DNA of 64,000 bases from Lachancea kluyveri NRRL Y-12651 (Eukaryota; Ascomycota; Saccharomycetes; Saccharomycetales; Saccharomycetaceae): positions 868,001-932,000 of the forward strand of contig CM000691.1 of assembly GCA_000149225.2 (NCBI GenBank). Direction: 5' to 3'. A program made the position numbers and the translations under genes. Position 1 is the first letter of the stretch. Each line of letters opens with the position of its first letter. The notes under the pieces are model-generated. The model was given only the letters and a program-made list of their open reading frames with translations. It was not told the origin of the DNA and did no database searches. Positions 8,206-16,690 of the stretch are shown one piece after another.

Positions 8206-11200
8206 ATGTTCATACTCGTTCAGAAGGAACCTGAGCGAAAGATCGCTCTGGTATCCGATTCTTATGCAGTGATCTTTAAGTCAGTCACTAGCAAAAAGAA
8301 TTCCTCGAGACCGTTGTGTGCTATTGAGTTACTACCCAAAGCTGAATTGAGGAATTACTCCTTCCAGAAAATGACCTCTCATGAGATCCATGGGTTCATA
8401 GGTCTCATAGAGTTGGATGGTCTGATCTTCATCTGTACAATAACTGGGAAATCGAAAGTTGCTCAACCGATTCCTGGCGAAACGGTTAACAAAATCTTTG
8501 CAGTGGATTTTTTTTGTTTGAACGATCATCAGTGGGATTTTGTTGATATAGATTCTAACGGGTACCCAATATTGCCCGAAGATGAATACCAGTCTTCACA
8601 GAACCAGGGATTGCCAAAGCATCCTTGTCATGAATTAAGGAAACTATTATCTAATGGGTCTTTCTACTATAGCTCTAACTTTGATCTGACATCGTTACTA
8701 CAAAATCGTGGAATGGGCTCTCACTCATTGAGCTTTGATAATTATCAGGAGGAGTATATGTGGAATTCCTTTTTAATGCAGGAGATCATTAGCTTTAGGG
8801 ACAGACTTGATGATAACGCGAGACAAGTTTTAGATGATGAAGGGTTTTTGACTACCGTGATCCGTGGGTTTGCTGAAACATTTGTTACATATATCAAACA
8901 GTTGAAGGTGTCATTGACAGTCATTTCAAAACAAAGTTGGAAACGAGCGGGTACTAGGTATAATGCTCGTGGTATCGACGACGAAGCAAACGTGGCAAAT
9001 TTTGTTGAAACAGAGCTGATCATGTATTCTAGAGAGTATTGTTATGCTTTTACTGAGATTAGAGGTAGTGTACCAGTATTTTGGGAGCAGGACACCTCAT
9101 TGTTAAATCCCAAGGTACAGATTACTAGATCTGTGGAAGCAACGCAACCAATATTTGATGAGCACTTCTCCAAACTGATTGAAAAATATGGTCCCGTACA
9201 TGTGGTAAATTTACTGTCTACGAAGTCCGCAGAGATAGAACTTTCTAGACGTTACAAGGAACACTTGTCCTCTTCTAAGAAATTTTCATTGAATAAAGAC
9301 GTTTTTTTAACTGAATTCGATTTCCATCGTGAAACTTCTAACGAGGGTTTTGCTGCAGCCTCCAAGATAGAACCATTGGTTAAACAGTCGCTGTTGGATA
9401 GTGGCTATTTTTCCTACGATGTTCGTGGGGGCAAAACTTTGTCCGAACAAAATGGTGTCTTTAGAACAAACTGTTTAGACTGTTTGGACAGAACAAACTT
9501 GGTTCAGCAATTTATCTCCAGATATGCTTTCAAGCTGTTTTTAGAGGATTTTCACCTGTTACCGAACACGAATGGCTTGACGGTTGAAGATAGTGACCTT
9601 TTTGTAAAGCATAACACGTTATGGGCCGACCATGGCGATCAGGTATCCCAGATCTACACAGGTACAAATGCGTTAAAATCTTCATTTTCCAGAAAAGGTA
9701 AGATGTCGTTAGCTGGTGCATTATCAGATGCCACAAAATCGGTGAGTAGAATGTACATCAACAATTTCATGGACAAAGGAAAACAAATGAATATTGATAC
9801 ATTGCTTGGTCGGTTGCCTCACCAACAAGCGGTCCAGCTTTATGATCCAATTAATGAATATGTTACTTCACAGTTGGCAACTGTATCAGACAAGTATACT
9901 TCATCGTCTACCATCAACTTATTTGTCGGCACTTATAACGTCAATGGTTTAACCAAAAAGGTTGATATCTCAAAATGGTTATTCCCTATCGGTGATAAAT
10001 TCAAACCTGATGTCGTTGTTCTCGGTATGCAAGAGGTTATTGAATTAACTGCTGGGTCAATTTTGAATGCCGATTACTCAAAATCTTCGTTTTGGCAAAC
10101 TTTGGTAAATGACTGTCTAAATCAGTACAATGATAAATATTTACTCTTGAGGGCAGAACAGATGTCTTCTCTGTTAATTTTGTTCTTTGTCAATGCCAAT
10201 AAAGTAAATAATGTCAAGCAGGTGGAAGGTGCGTCAAAAAAGACTGGTCTTGGTGGTATGACTGGTAACAAAGGTGCTGTGGCCATCAGGTTTGAATATG
10301 GAAGTACTTCTTTTTGCTTCATTAACGGCCATTTGGCCGCTGGTGTCAATAATGTTGATGAACGTCGTAATGATTATGAGAATATAACTAAGGGTATTAA
10401 CTTTACAAGATCTAAAAAAATTTTACACCATGATGCAATTTTTTGGATCGGCGATCTAAACTACAGAATAAATTTACCAAATGAAGAGGTGAGAAGAGAA
10501 CTTGTATCCCAAAGAGATAACTACTTGGAGAAGTTATTGGATTACGACCAGTTATCTCAAGAAATCAACACAGGTGTTGTCTTCAATGGTTTCAAAGAGC
10601 CCACAATCAAGTTTTGCCCCACTTACAAATACGATCATGGTACTGATATCTATGACAGCTCGGAAAAGGCTAGAACACCTTCTTGGACTGATAGGATTGT
10701 CTACAAAGGTGATAACTTACGCCCATTAGCATATTCTGATGCTTCATTGGTATTGAGCGATCATAAGCCTGTCTATGCAGCTTACAGAGCAAAAGTCGAT
10801 TTTGTTGATGAAAGTATCAAGACTGAGCTAACCAAAAAGCTTTATCTTGAATACAAACAGTCTCATCCAGAAGAAACCGATGCTAGTATGGCTTTACTGG
10901 ACCTCGAAACTGAACGAAAATTACATCAGAGCAAAAACAACAGAATCCCACCACCATCCAACTGGAGTGAAGTGAATTTGTTGGACTTGGAAGCAAACAG
11001 CGGAAAGCCCCATCCTCGGCCACTGACGCCATCTTCGACGTTTGGCTCTTCCTCTTCTCTAAGCTCAACTCCATTACAACCGATGACAAAAGAAAATAGC
11101 TTGGCATCTGTCACTTCAGCAGCTTCGAATAGGGCAAGACTACCACCACCACCACCACCACCAGCTTCTAGAAGCTCGCTTACCTCCACGTCGTTAACAC

Positions 11201-11553
11201 CACAAATCAAACCGGACTCTGATAATGCACCAGTTACGTTAACTAAACCAGTTGCTTCAAACAAACCTGCACCACCACCTGCAAGAAAACCTACTTTGCC
11301 CCCAGGTTTCAGTGATATGGTGCTTACACCAAAGAATACAAGCAATTCCAACAGTAGATCCTCTACACCAGTGTTAGCATCAACACCTGTTGCTTCTCCA
11401 ACGATATCAAAGCCATCAGAACCAAAGGAACAAGTGCAATTGCAGGAACAGAGTAGTTCTCCCAAAAAGAAAGTACCTCCGGTAATTCCCACCAAGAAAC
11501 CTCAGCTGGAAAATTTGTCTTTAGATTCGTGGAAACCTCTAACTCCAAAATAA
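8206..11553 (+). CDS. INP53: Synaptojanin-type polyphosphoinositide phosphatase (INP52/INP53)
   Basis: Encodes 1115 residues with two phosphatase domains. The N-terminal Sac1 domain contains RTNCLDCLDRTN (about residues 419-430), with the catalytic Cx5R core intact. The inositol 5-phosphatase domain runs from about 573 to 865 and includes FWIGDLNYRI (about 746), PSWTDRI (about 825) and SDHKPVYAAYR (about 851). The tail (about 917-1115) is proline/serine-rich with a run of prolines near residue 983 and ends DSWKPLTPK, like Inp53. Such enzymes hydrolyse PI(4,5)P2 to PI and act at cortical actin patches and the trans-Golgi network. Similarity and the tail favour INP53, but in this gene order the gene is the single ancestor of INP52 and INP53. 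Confidence 0.95.
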   Translation: MFILVQKEPERKIALVSDSYAVIFKSVTSKKNSSRPLCAIELLPKAELRNYSFQKMTSHEIHGFIGLIELDGLIFICTITGKSKVAQPIPGETVNKIFAVDFFCLNDHQWDFVDIDSNGYPILPEDEYQSSQNQGLPKHPCHELRKLLSNGSFYYSSNFDLTSLLQNRGMGSHSLSFDNYQEEYMWNSFLMQEIISFRDRLDDNARQVLDDEGFLTTVIRGFAETFVTYIKQLKVSLTVISKQSWKRAGTRYNARGIDDEANVANFVETELIMYSREYCYAFTEIRGSVPVFWEQDTSLLNPKVQITRSVEATQPIFDEHFSKLIEKYGPVHVVNLLSTKSAEIELSRRYKEHLSSSKKFSLNKDVFLTEFDFHRETSNEGFAAASKIEPLVKQSLLDSGYFSYDVRGGKTLSEQNGVFRTNCLDCLDRTNLVQQFISRYAFKLFLEDFHLLPNTNGLTVEDSDLFVKHNTLWADHGDQVSQIYTGTNALKSSFSRKGKMSLAGALSDATKSVSRMYINNFMDKGKQMNIDTLLGRLPHQQAVQLYDPINEYVTSQLATVSDKYTSSSTINLFVGTYNVNGLTKKVDISKWLFPIGDKFKPDVVVLGMQEVIELTAGSILNADYSKSSFWQTLVNDCLNQYNDKYLLLRAEQMSSLLILFFVNANKVNNVKQVEGASKKTGLGGMTGNKGAVAIRFEYGSTSFCFINGHLAAGVNNVDERRNDYENITKGINFTRSKKILHHDAIFWIGDLNYRINLPNEEVRRELVSQRDNYLEKLLDYDQLSQEINTGVVFNGFKEPTIKFCPTYKYDHGTDIYDSSEKARTPSWTDRIVYKGDNLRPLAYSDASLVLSDHKPVYAAYRAKVDFVDESIKTELTKKLYLEYKQSHPEETDASMALLDLETERKLHQSKNNRIPPPSNWSEVNLLDLEANSGKPHPRPLTPSSTFGSSSSLSSTPLQPMTKENSLASVTSAASNRARLPPPPPPPASRSSLTSTSLTPQIKPDSDNAPVTLTKPVASNKPAPPPARKPTLPPGFSDMVLTPKNTSNSNSRSSTPVLASTPVASPTISKPSEPKEQVQLQEQSSSPKKKVPPVIPTKKPQLENLSLDSWKPLTPK

Positions 11554-12002
11554 GGTTTGCTACTGCGTGATAAACCTGACTTAGAAAACAAAAATTTGAT
11601 GAATTGTATTTTTTTTATAGCATTTCCAGATAGATTTATTTTCTCGGGAATTAAGAGATTAAATCCCATTATAACTTATAAAAAGTAGTTGACGGACACA
11701 TCTAAAGGTCTTTTTCCCCCACTAAAGTCCTATTGATGTGACCACTCAGTAAGGTCGTGGGCCTCTACAGCACTCTCCGAGGATACGCTGCAAGCATTTC
11801 GATATAACTAACACGCTGTGGATAAAAGGCTGGCGTGAATTTATGTTAGGGCCAACATTCGCAGTTAACGGCTGCCTTCATGCGGATATCCCTAGCCAAG
11901 TTTATCGTTAAAGCTAAAACCACTACAGATAAAATCATATTGTACGCCAGTAGCTGATAGGCGATGAAAGATTCTTAAAATTTCAAATTTCGTCAACCCA
12001 AA
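11554..12002. other. Intergenic region downstream of INP52/53
   Basis: 449 bases. The middle (about 11730-11910) is richer in G and C than most gaps here, but I could not assemble a tRNA or box C/D or H/ACA RNA from it. No protein-coding frame is evident before the small upstream frames at 12003 and 12031. Confidence 0.5.
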
Positions 12003-12096
12003 ATGTCCAAAACAATAACCTAAGTATACCATGAAGTTTTTCTTGAATTATATTTACTTTGTAATCGTCTGTCTATTCTTTGTCTCAGGGCAATGA
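12003..12096 (+). promoter_or_regulatory. Two upstream open reading frames before the peroxiredoxin-like gene
   Basis: The first frame (12003-12023) encodes six residues (MSKTIT) and has a good A-rich start context. The second (12031-12096) encodes 21 mostly hydrophobic residues, MKFFLNYIYFVIVCLFFVSG followed by Q, resembling a signal peptide. Its TGA overlaps the ATG of the main frame at 12093 (ATGA overlap). Whether either is translated is not known. Confidence 0.5.
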
Positions 12097-12746
12097 AAAG
12101 ATCACATGACACTACACTTACTCCACCGCCAGAGGACCACGAATTTGACAGCTATGAAGAGGTGCAATCAAAGAAGAACAGGCATCGCGACTACCTGGAG
12201 GTAGAACAACTTGTACCAGAAAGATCATTTTTATCGAAAAATTTTGTTTTCAATCAAAACGCAGGGGTTAATGGGAAGCTGTTACGGTTCGACTACTTAA
12301 TTGGACGAAGCGCATATACGGATGTTGGGTTCCATGAAATACTATCCAAGAGCACAGACACGAAAAATCTTCTCATTTTTTTCTTCAATCCTCACTTCAC
12401 CTTTTTAGAAATCATGGTGAACTTCCTTGTGCTGGCCAAGCCAGAAGTTTCTGCTATTGGAGTTACGTGCGTGGATACCCTACAATGTAATACGAACTTT
12501 CCTATAATAATCAATGGAGGAACTTTAGTACGAAAGCTTCATCTATTGGACCCATTAGGAGGCGGGAAATACCCCAGAGACTGCTGCCTCGTAATAAATT
12601 CTCACGGTGATTTGAAAAATGAGGTTAATTTTGGGCACCGCCACGATTACAGCTTCGTAGAGATATTGCTGCATTGCATTGAGGAAGAAGATATTGTTAT
12701 TGATTCCAACACTACCTATGAAACCAGCATATATAGTATAAAGTAA
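12093..12746 (+). CDS. Orphan protein with a peroxiredoxin/thioredoxin-like core, catalytic cysteine not evident
   Basis: Encodes 217 residues from the ATG at 12093. I do not recognise an S. cerevisiae orthologue; none lies between INP52 and YAF9 or between INP53 and TFC7 there. After a polar N-terminus (residues 1-50) the chain resembles the peroxiredoxin pattern: NLLIFFFNPHFTF (about 91-103; strand plus loop), AIGVTCVDT (about 121-129), FPIII, LLDPLGGGKYPRDCCLVINSHG (about 152-173). The last block is like the VxDxxGxxxRxxFVIDxxG region of AhpC/TSA proteins. The position where peroxiredoxins carry the peroxidatic cysteine (after FTF) holds LEI, so peroxidase activity is doubtful. The gene converges on YAF9 and their ends are only two bases apart. 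The family assignment is an inference from pattern, and the start is uncertain because of two upstream frames. Confidence 0.6.
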   Translation: MKRSHDTTLTPPPEDHEFDSYEEVQSKKNRHRDYLEVEQLVPERSFLSKNFVFNQNAGVNGKLLRFDYLIGRSAYTDVGFHEILSKSTDTKNLLIFFFNPHFTFLEIMVNFLVLAKPEVSAIGVTCVDTLQCNTNFPIIINGGTLVRKLHLLDPLGGGKYPRDCCLVINSHGDLKNEVNFGHRHDYSFVEILLHCIEEEDIVIDSNTTYETSIYSIK

Positions 12747-12748
12747 TT

Positions 12749-13411
12749 TCACTGTTGTAACCCACTTTCCAGCTTTTCCTTTAGTTTTTCGATTTCTTTA
12801 TCAATTTTGTCAATGCCTATATTTATTCTATCAACTTCTTCTTGCTCCAATTGTACTGAGAATACAGTCTTGTCTGTCTTGTTAGAAGGAAGGTGATTTC
12901 CTGGAGTGGACATCAGTATTTTAAAAAATTGTTCATTAGGTTCATTAAAGACGATTTCATCGAAAAAGATGGACTTGACCTCTGCACTAGTTGGATCTGT
13001 GTCACTCTCTGTGCCATCATTGGTCGTCACTAGTTGTTTTTCTGTGTTATAGTAGGGGTGTAATCTCAAGTGATGATAGAAGCTCAACATTTTCTCATTG
13101 GCTTCATCAACAAAAAAGATCTTTACATTGATTTCAAATTCACCCCAGCCGGTTTCTGTAATTTCGAATGGAGGCGCTTCAACACTCCTTGTAGGGTTTG
13201 GGTAAGTGTCGTGTAGTTTGAAAACCACCTTCTTGATGTAATAGGACAAGTCTTCACCCTGAGGATCTCTAACAAAGATGGTCCACATATGAGTATGCTC
13301 AACAGGAGCATTTGGTGGTCTAAAATCACCCATCTTTTTCGCACTGTTCCCATAAATGATTGGCCTCGTGACTGATAGTGTCTTTATACGCTTGCTGATA
13401 ATGGGTGCCAT
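12749..13411 (-). CDS. YAF9: YAF9, YEATS-domain subunit of NuA4 and SWR1
   Basis: Encodes 220 residues. Yaf9 is a YEATS-domain reader of acylated histone H3 shared by the NuA4 acetyltransferase and the SWR1 remodeller. The N-terminal IKTLSVTRPIIYGNSAKKMG and the segment HTHMWTIFVRDP...VFKLHDTYPNPTRS are near-identical to the S. cerevisiae protein, as is GWGEFEINVKIFF. The C-terminal coiled coil (about residues 185-217, LEQEEVDRINIGIDKIDKE) is the complex-binding region. It starts at the ATG at 13409-13411, 140 bases from the divergent TFC7 start. Position matches YNL107W. Confidence 0.97.
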   Translation of the reverse strand: MAPIISKRIKTLSVTRPIIYGNSAKKMGDFRPPNAPVEHTHMWTIFVRDPQGEDLSYYIKKVVFKLHDTYPNPTRSVEAPPFEITETGWGEFEINVKIFFVDEANEKMLSFYHHLRLHPYYNTEKQLVTTNDGTESDTDPTSAEVKSIFFDEIVFNEPNEQFFKILMSTPGNHLPSNKTDKTVFSVQLEQEEVDRINIGIDKIDKEIEKLKEKLESGLQQ

Positions 13412-13551
13412 GAATCTGTGTTATTTTGACCCTTTCTTGGTATCTTCCAGGTTTACAACGAAATTACCAAAATGTGTGCTAAAAAATTTCGCAGCGTGAC
13501 AGCCAAGAACAACAATTTAGTAACCAAAACACCGGAATAGATAAAATAAAC

Positions 13552-14840
13552 ATGGCTATCAAGACTATCTACATTGCTAGAGTATGTGTTAACTTTCTCC
13601 TTACCTTCCAGATACCCTCCGTGTATTAACTTGTCTTTTCTTTTGCTAGCACGGTTACAGATCAAATTGGTTGCCAAAGGGGCCTTATCCACCACCACCA
13701 ACAGGTGTTAATAGTGATGTTCCTTTGGCAGAACATGGTGTGAAACAAGCTAAAGAGCTGGCACATTACATCATGTCCATCGAAAATCAACCAGAATTAA
13801 TCTTTTCATCGCCATTTTTTAGATGTTTACAAACGTCCGAACCGATCAGTGATTTACTAGAGCTTCCAATTTATCTAGAAAGGGGTATCGGTGAATGGTA
13901 CAAACCTGATAGAGATGTCATCCCAGAGCCCGCTTCTTTTGATATTCTGAATAATTTTTTCCCTGGAAAGCTGAATCGTAATTGGACCTCGTCTGTAATT
14001 CCAAGCAATAAAGGTGAAACTGAACAAGACATCTTCGAGAGATGTAGAACTTTCTGGCCCATTTTCATCAAAAATGTCGAGGAAACTTTTCCTAATGTTG
14101 AGACAATATTAATCGTGACCCACGCCGCCACCAAGATAGCCCTAGGAATGAATCTTCTCGGATTCGACAACTGCAGGGATCCCATCGACGACGAGGGGAG
14201 CATTATTAGATCCGGGAGTTGCTCCTTAGACAAGTATGAACTGGTTCACAACGATGAAGATGATGATATCGATGCTGAAGAATTACCCTTTGAAGAAAGG
14301 CACTGGAGGATTACCATGAACGGTAACACCGAGTTTTTAACCAAAGGTGAAGAAATGCATTGGGACTTCAAGTATGGGTTTGAAGCAGGATCTGATGCAG
14401 ACATAAAGGCAAGACAGGCTGCGGCTGCAAGCAGTGGCGCTGCTGCAAACAAGACTTTGCCTTCAGAATCCCAAAACTCTACCGAATACGAACATGTTTA
14501 CGTCAGCGTGGACATCCCCAATAGCAACTACAGGGAGAAGAACGAAATAGAACCTACAGCTACACTACAGTATTCTGGCTTGGAAACCGAAACACCATTG
14601 CTGAAGGTTGGAGATAAATTGTACGAAGGTTCTTGGAAAAAACTAGTTGGTACTGAGTTGGCGTTCCCAAACGCAGCTACAGTGAAAAAGAGAGCGCAAG
14701 AAAAGGACAACCAAAATGAAAGTGTCGATGAGAACGACCATGAAGAGGAGGTGCAAGAAGGTGAACGGGATGGTGCGATCCAAGAGAAAATTTATAGAAT
14801 CACAGATCGCTTGGTGTTGAACGATGTCCATCGAATGTAA
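13552..14840 (+). CDS. TFC7: TFC7, tau55 subunit of TFIIIC, with one intron
   Basis: Two exons: 13552-13581 ([10 protein letters not shown]) and 13650-14840, giving 406 residues. The splice restores the phosphohistidine motif IARHGYRSNW, which is split exactly after the Arg codon; without it the frame would have no ATG start. The N-terminal histidine-phosphatase domain shows RHG (residues 10-12), ERGIGEWY and VTHAA, so the catalytic residues look intact. The C-terminal beta-barrel region (about residues 285-350, [12 protein letters not shown]... [16 protein letters not shown]) is the part that pairs with Tfc1 in TFIIIC. In S. cerevisiae the ancestor became TFC7 (both domains) and YNL108C (phosphatase only); here one gene carries both. 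Confidence 0.93.
13582..13649 (+). other. Spliceosomal intron in TFC7
   Basis: 68 bases: GTATGT donor at 13582-13587, TATTAAC branch-like sequence at 13624-13630 (one change from TACTAAC), pyrimidine-rich stretch and TAG acceptor at 13647-13649. Removal joins ten codons to the conserved HGYRSNW sequence in frame. Confidence 0.88.
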
Positions 14841-14963
14841 AAGCCGTTATGTCGTCGATGATGACTATGGGCGACCCATACAGATCTGTCAATTTAGGAT
14901 ATATAAACCAGTATATTATGTTACTCGTATAAAGCCGAACGGCAGGACGTGACATAGACGAGT

Positions 14964-15623
14964 ATGAACTCTATCACTGAAGCAATTTGTGACAAGTACG
15001 AGATAATATTGGCGTCCTCCTCTCCAAGAAGGTTGGAAATCTTGCAAGAAATCATGGGTTTCCCGCATATCAAACTAATGAAACCATCCTTCGAGGAAGA
15101 CCTTGACAAGTCTCTGTACAAGGACAATCCAGCACAGTACGTGTGCGATACGAGTATGGAAAAGGCAAGAGGAATCATACGTGATTTGAACTCTGGGAAC
15201 AGTGCTGTTGATGGCAAGAGGAAGCTGGTGGTCTGTGCAGACACGATTATCATCGACTCCGACAACAAGATACACGAGAAACCCAAGTTTGAGGAGGTTC
15301 AATTAAAAAACCTGACAAAATTCCATAACTGCGACGAACCGTTAAAGGTAATAACTGCGGTTACGCTGATAAACTGGAAAAACCAGGAAAATTACAGCTT
15401 CGATCAATTCCATGAAGTCACATCGGTATACTTTGACAACGACTTGCCGGCGGATGTGATCGAGTGCTATGTGGATTCAAAGGACGGCTTGAACGTGGCC
15501 GGAGGGTTCAAGATTCAGAGTTTTGGCGGTGTGATGATTGACAAGATAGAGGGAGACTATTATAACGTAGTTGGATTGCCGTTGAACAAGACTTTTAAAG
15601 CGATCTACAAAGAAGCCTTTTAA
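14964..15623 (+). CDS. Maf/HAM1-family nucleotide pyrophosphatase (YOR111W-type)
   Basis: Encodes 219 residues. The signature ILASSSPRRLEIL (about residues 15-27) and VVCADTIIID (about 89-98) identify the Maf family of nucleoside-triphosphate pyrophosphatases, which hydrolyse dTTP/UTP or modified nucleotides in other organisms. The C-terminal GGFKIQSFGG...IEGDYYNVVGLPLN motif is also typical. Position and similarity match YOR111W, whose own function is not settled. It is 123 bases downstream of TFC7 in the same direction. Confidence 0.93.
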   Translation: MNSITEAICDKYEIILASSSPRRLEILQEIMGFPHIKLMKPSFEEDLDKSLYKDNPAQYVCDTSMEKARGIIRDLNSGNSAVDGKRKLVVCADTIIIDSDNKIHEKPKFEEVQLKNLTKFHNCDEPLKVITAVTLINWKNQENYSFDQFHEVTSVYFDNDLPADVIECYVDSKDGLNVAGGFKIQSFGGVMIDKIEGDYYNVVGLPLNKTFKAIYKEAF

Positions 15624-15811
15624 ACTTCAGATCCGAAATGTTTAAATTCATATAGAAAACTGCTTCACCACCATTAACTCTCCCCATGGATGCTGTTGTA
15701 CTGTAAGTTCAGATGCCATTCTATAAATACAAAAAAAAAAAAAAAGGGCAGAGGGGAAGCAGAAGGAAAAGGGACAGAGGTTGGGCCCTTGAGGCTTGAG
15801 AACGGATTCCC

Positions 15812-15846
15812 ATAAACGGTTGAAACACTAAGTTTCAATCGTTTAT
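15812..15846. repeat. 15-bp inverted repeat (hairpin) upstream of NOP15
   Basis: Left arm ATAAACGGTTGAAAC (15812-15826), loop ACTAA, right arm GTTTCAATCGTTTAT (15832-15846). The arms pair over 15 positions with a single G-T, which would be a G-U pair in plus-strand RNA. It lies 179 bases before the NOP15 ATG and about 190 bases after the preceding stop. Confidence 0.85.
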
Positions 15847-15966
15847 AAACCTTACCTCTGCTTCTCGACACCAAGTTTGCTCTTCTGAGAAGGCCTCTCG
15901 GCTGGTTTACTGTCTTCGTTCACAATTACATCTACTCCGTTTCTTTTTTCCAAAGAGAGCCATCTC

Positions 15967-15993
15967 TGAAAATTTTTTAGTGAAGCTCATCGC
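15967..15993. promoter_or_regulatory. RRPE and PAC elements of the NOP15 promoter
   Basis: TGAAAATTTTTT (RRPE type) at 15967-15978 and CTCATCGC (reverse complement of the PAC core GCGATGAG) at 15986-15993. This pair is the known signature of yeast ribosome-biogenesis promoters bound by Stb3 and Dot6/Tod6. They lie 30-60 bases before the start codon. Confidence 0.75.
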
Positions 15994-16024
15994 ATCGAAT
16001 GGTTAAACTACGACAGGACTATTA

Positions 16025-16690
16025 ATGAGCATTAAAAAGCAAGCAATAATGGCAAACACTACCAAGAAGCAGGTGATCGAAGAGCAAGAAGAACTCAAGC
16101 CCATTCAGGACAACGAACCATTGCCAAGCTCCTCTTCAGAGAATGAAGAAGACTTGGAAGGTTTCTCTGAGGGAGAAGAAGAAGAGGAAGAAAATGCCAC
16201 TACCAACCGTAAGGGCTCTCATACCATTAAGAAATTGGACAAGAAGAAGAACCTCGCCAAAGTTGAGGGAGGCAATGAGAGTAACAAGGAGCAGTCTAGT
16301 ATAATCTACGTCAGCAGGTTGCCTCAAGGTTTCCATGAACGTGAATTGTCCAAATACTTTTCTCAATTTGGTGATTTGAAACAGGTTAGGTTGGCACGTA
16401 ACAAGAAGACTGGTAACAGTAGACATTACGCCTTCATCGAATTTGTGAACAAAGATGACGCTTTGGTTGCACAGGACACCATGAACAACTATTTGATTTT
16501 GGGACATCTGTTAAAAGTCGTCGTTTTGCCAAAGGGTAAGAAAATCGAAAAATTGTTCAAATACAAAAAGAGGGTTTACCAAGAAACGCCTGTAAAGAAG
16601 GATGTTGAGGAATTGAAAGAAAGAGCCAGGGCCAAGCATGACGAAAGAGTTTCCAAGTTGAAGGAACAAGGTATCGAATTCAAATGGTGA
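16025..16690 (+). CDS. NOP15: NOP15, nucleolar RRM protein of 60S biogenesis
   Basis: Encodes 221 residues (a second in-frame ATG at 16049 would give 213). Nop15 binds pre-rRNA near ITS2 and is needed for 60S subunit maturation. An acidic N-terminus (about residues 35-58) leads into one RRM: SIIYVSRLPQGF (RNP2, about 91-102), LSKYFSQFG and SRHYAFIEFV (RNP1, about 132-141). The conserved tail HLLKVVVLPKGKKIEKLFKY and the final GIEFKW match S. cerevisiae Nop15. RRPE and PAC elements precede it. Position matches YNL110C. Confidence 0.96.
   Translation: MSIKKQAIMANTTKKQVIEEQEELKPIQDNEPLPSSSSENEEDLEGFSEGEEEEEENATTNRKGSHTIKKLDKKKNLAKVEGGNESNKEQSSIIYVSRLPQGFHERELSKYFSQFGDLKQVRLARNKKTGNSRHYAFIEFVNKDDALVAQDTMNNYLILGHLLKVVVLPKGKKIEKLFKYKKRVYQETPVKKDVEELKERARAKHDERVSKLKEQGIEFKW

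Larger units (their letters stand above)
15624..16024. other. Intergenic region upstream of NOP15
   Basis: 401 bases. It contains an A tract at about 15731-15745, a strong inverted repeat at 15812-15846, and RRPE and PAC elements near the NOP15 start. No coding frame is supported. Confidence 0.7.

Noticed and set aside
10926-11495. 189-codon minus-strand frame opposite the INP53 tail
   Set aside because: It is the antisense of the proline/serine-rich tail; its glycine/valine-rich composition is a by-product of codon bias.
12003-12092. Intron before the peroxiredoxin-like gene ending at TCAG 12085-12088
   Set aside because: The pyrimidine-rich acceptor is tempting, but no TACTAAC-like branch sequence lies within a usable distance and no matching donor was found.
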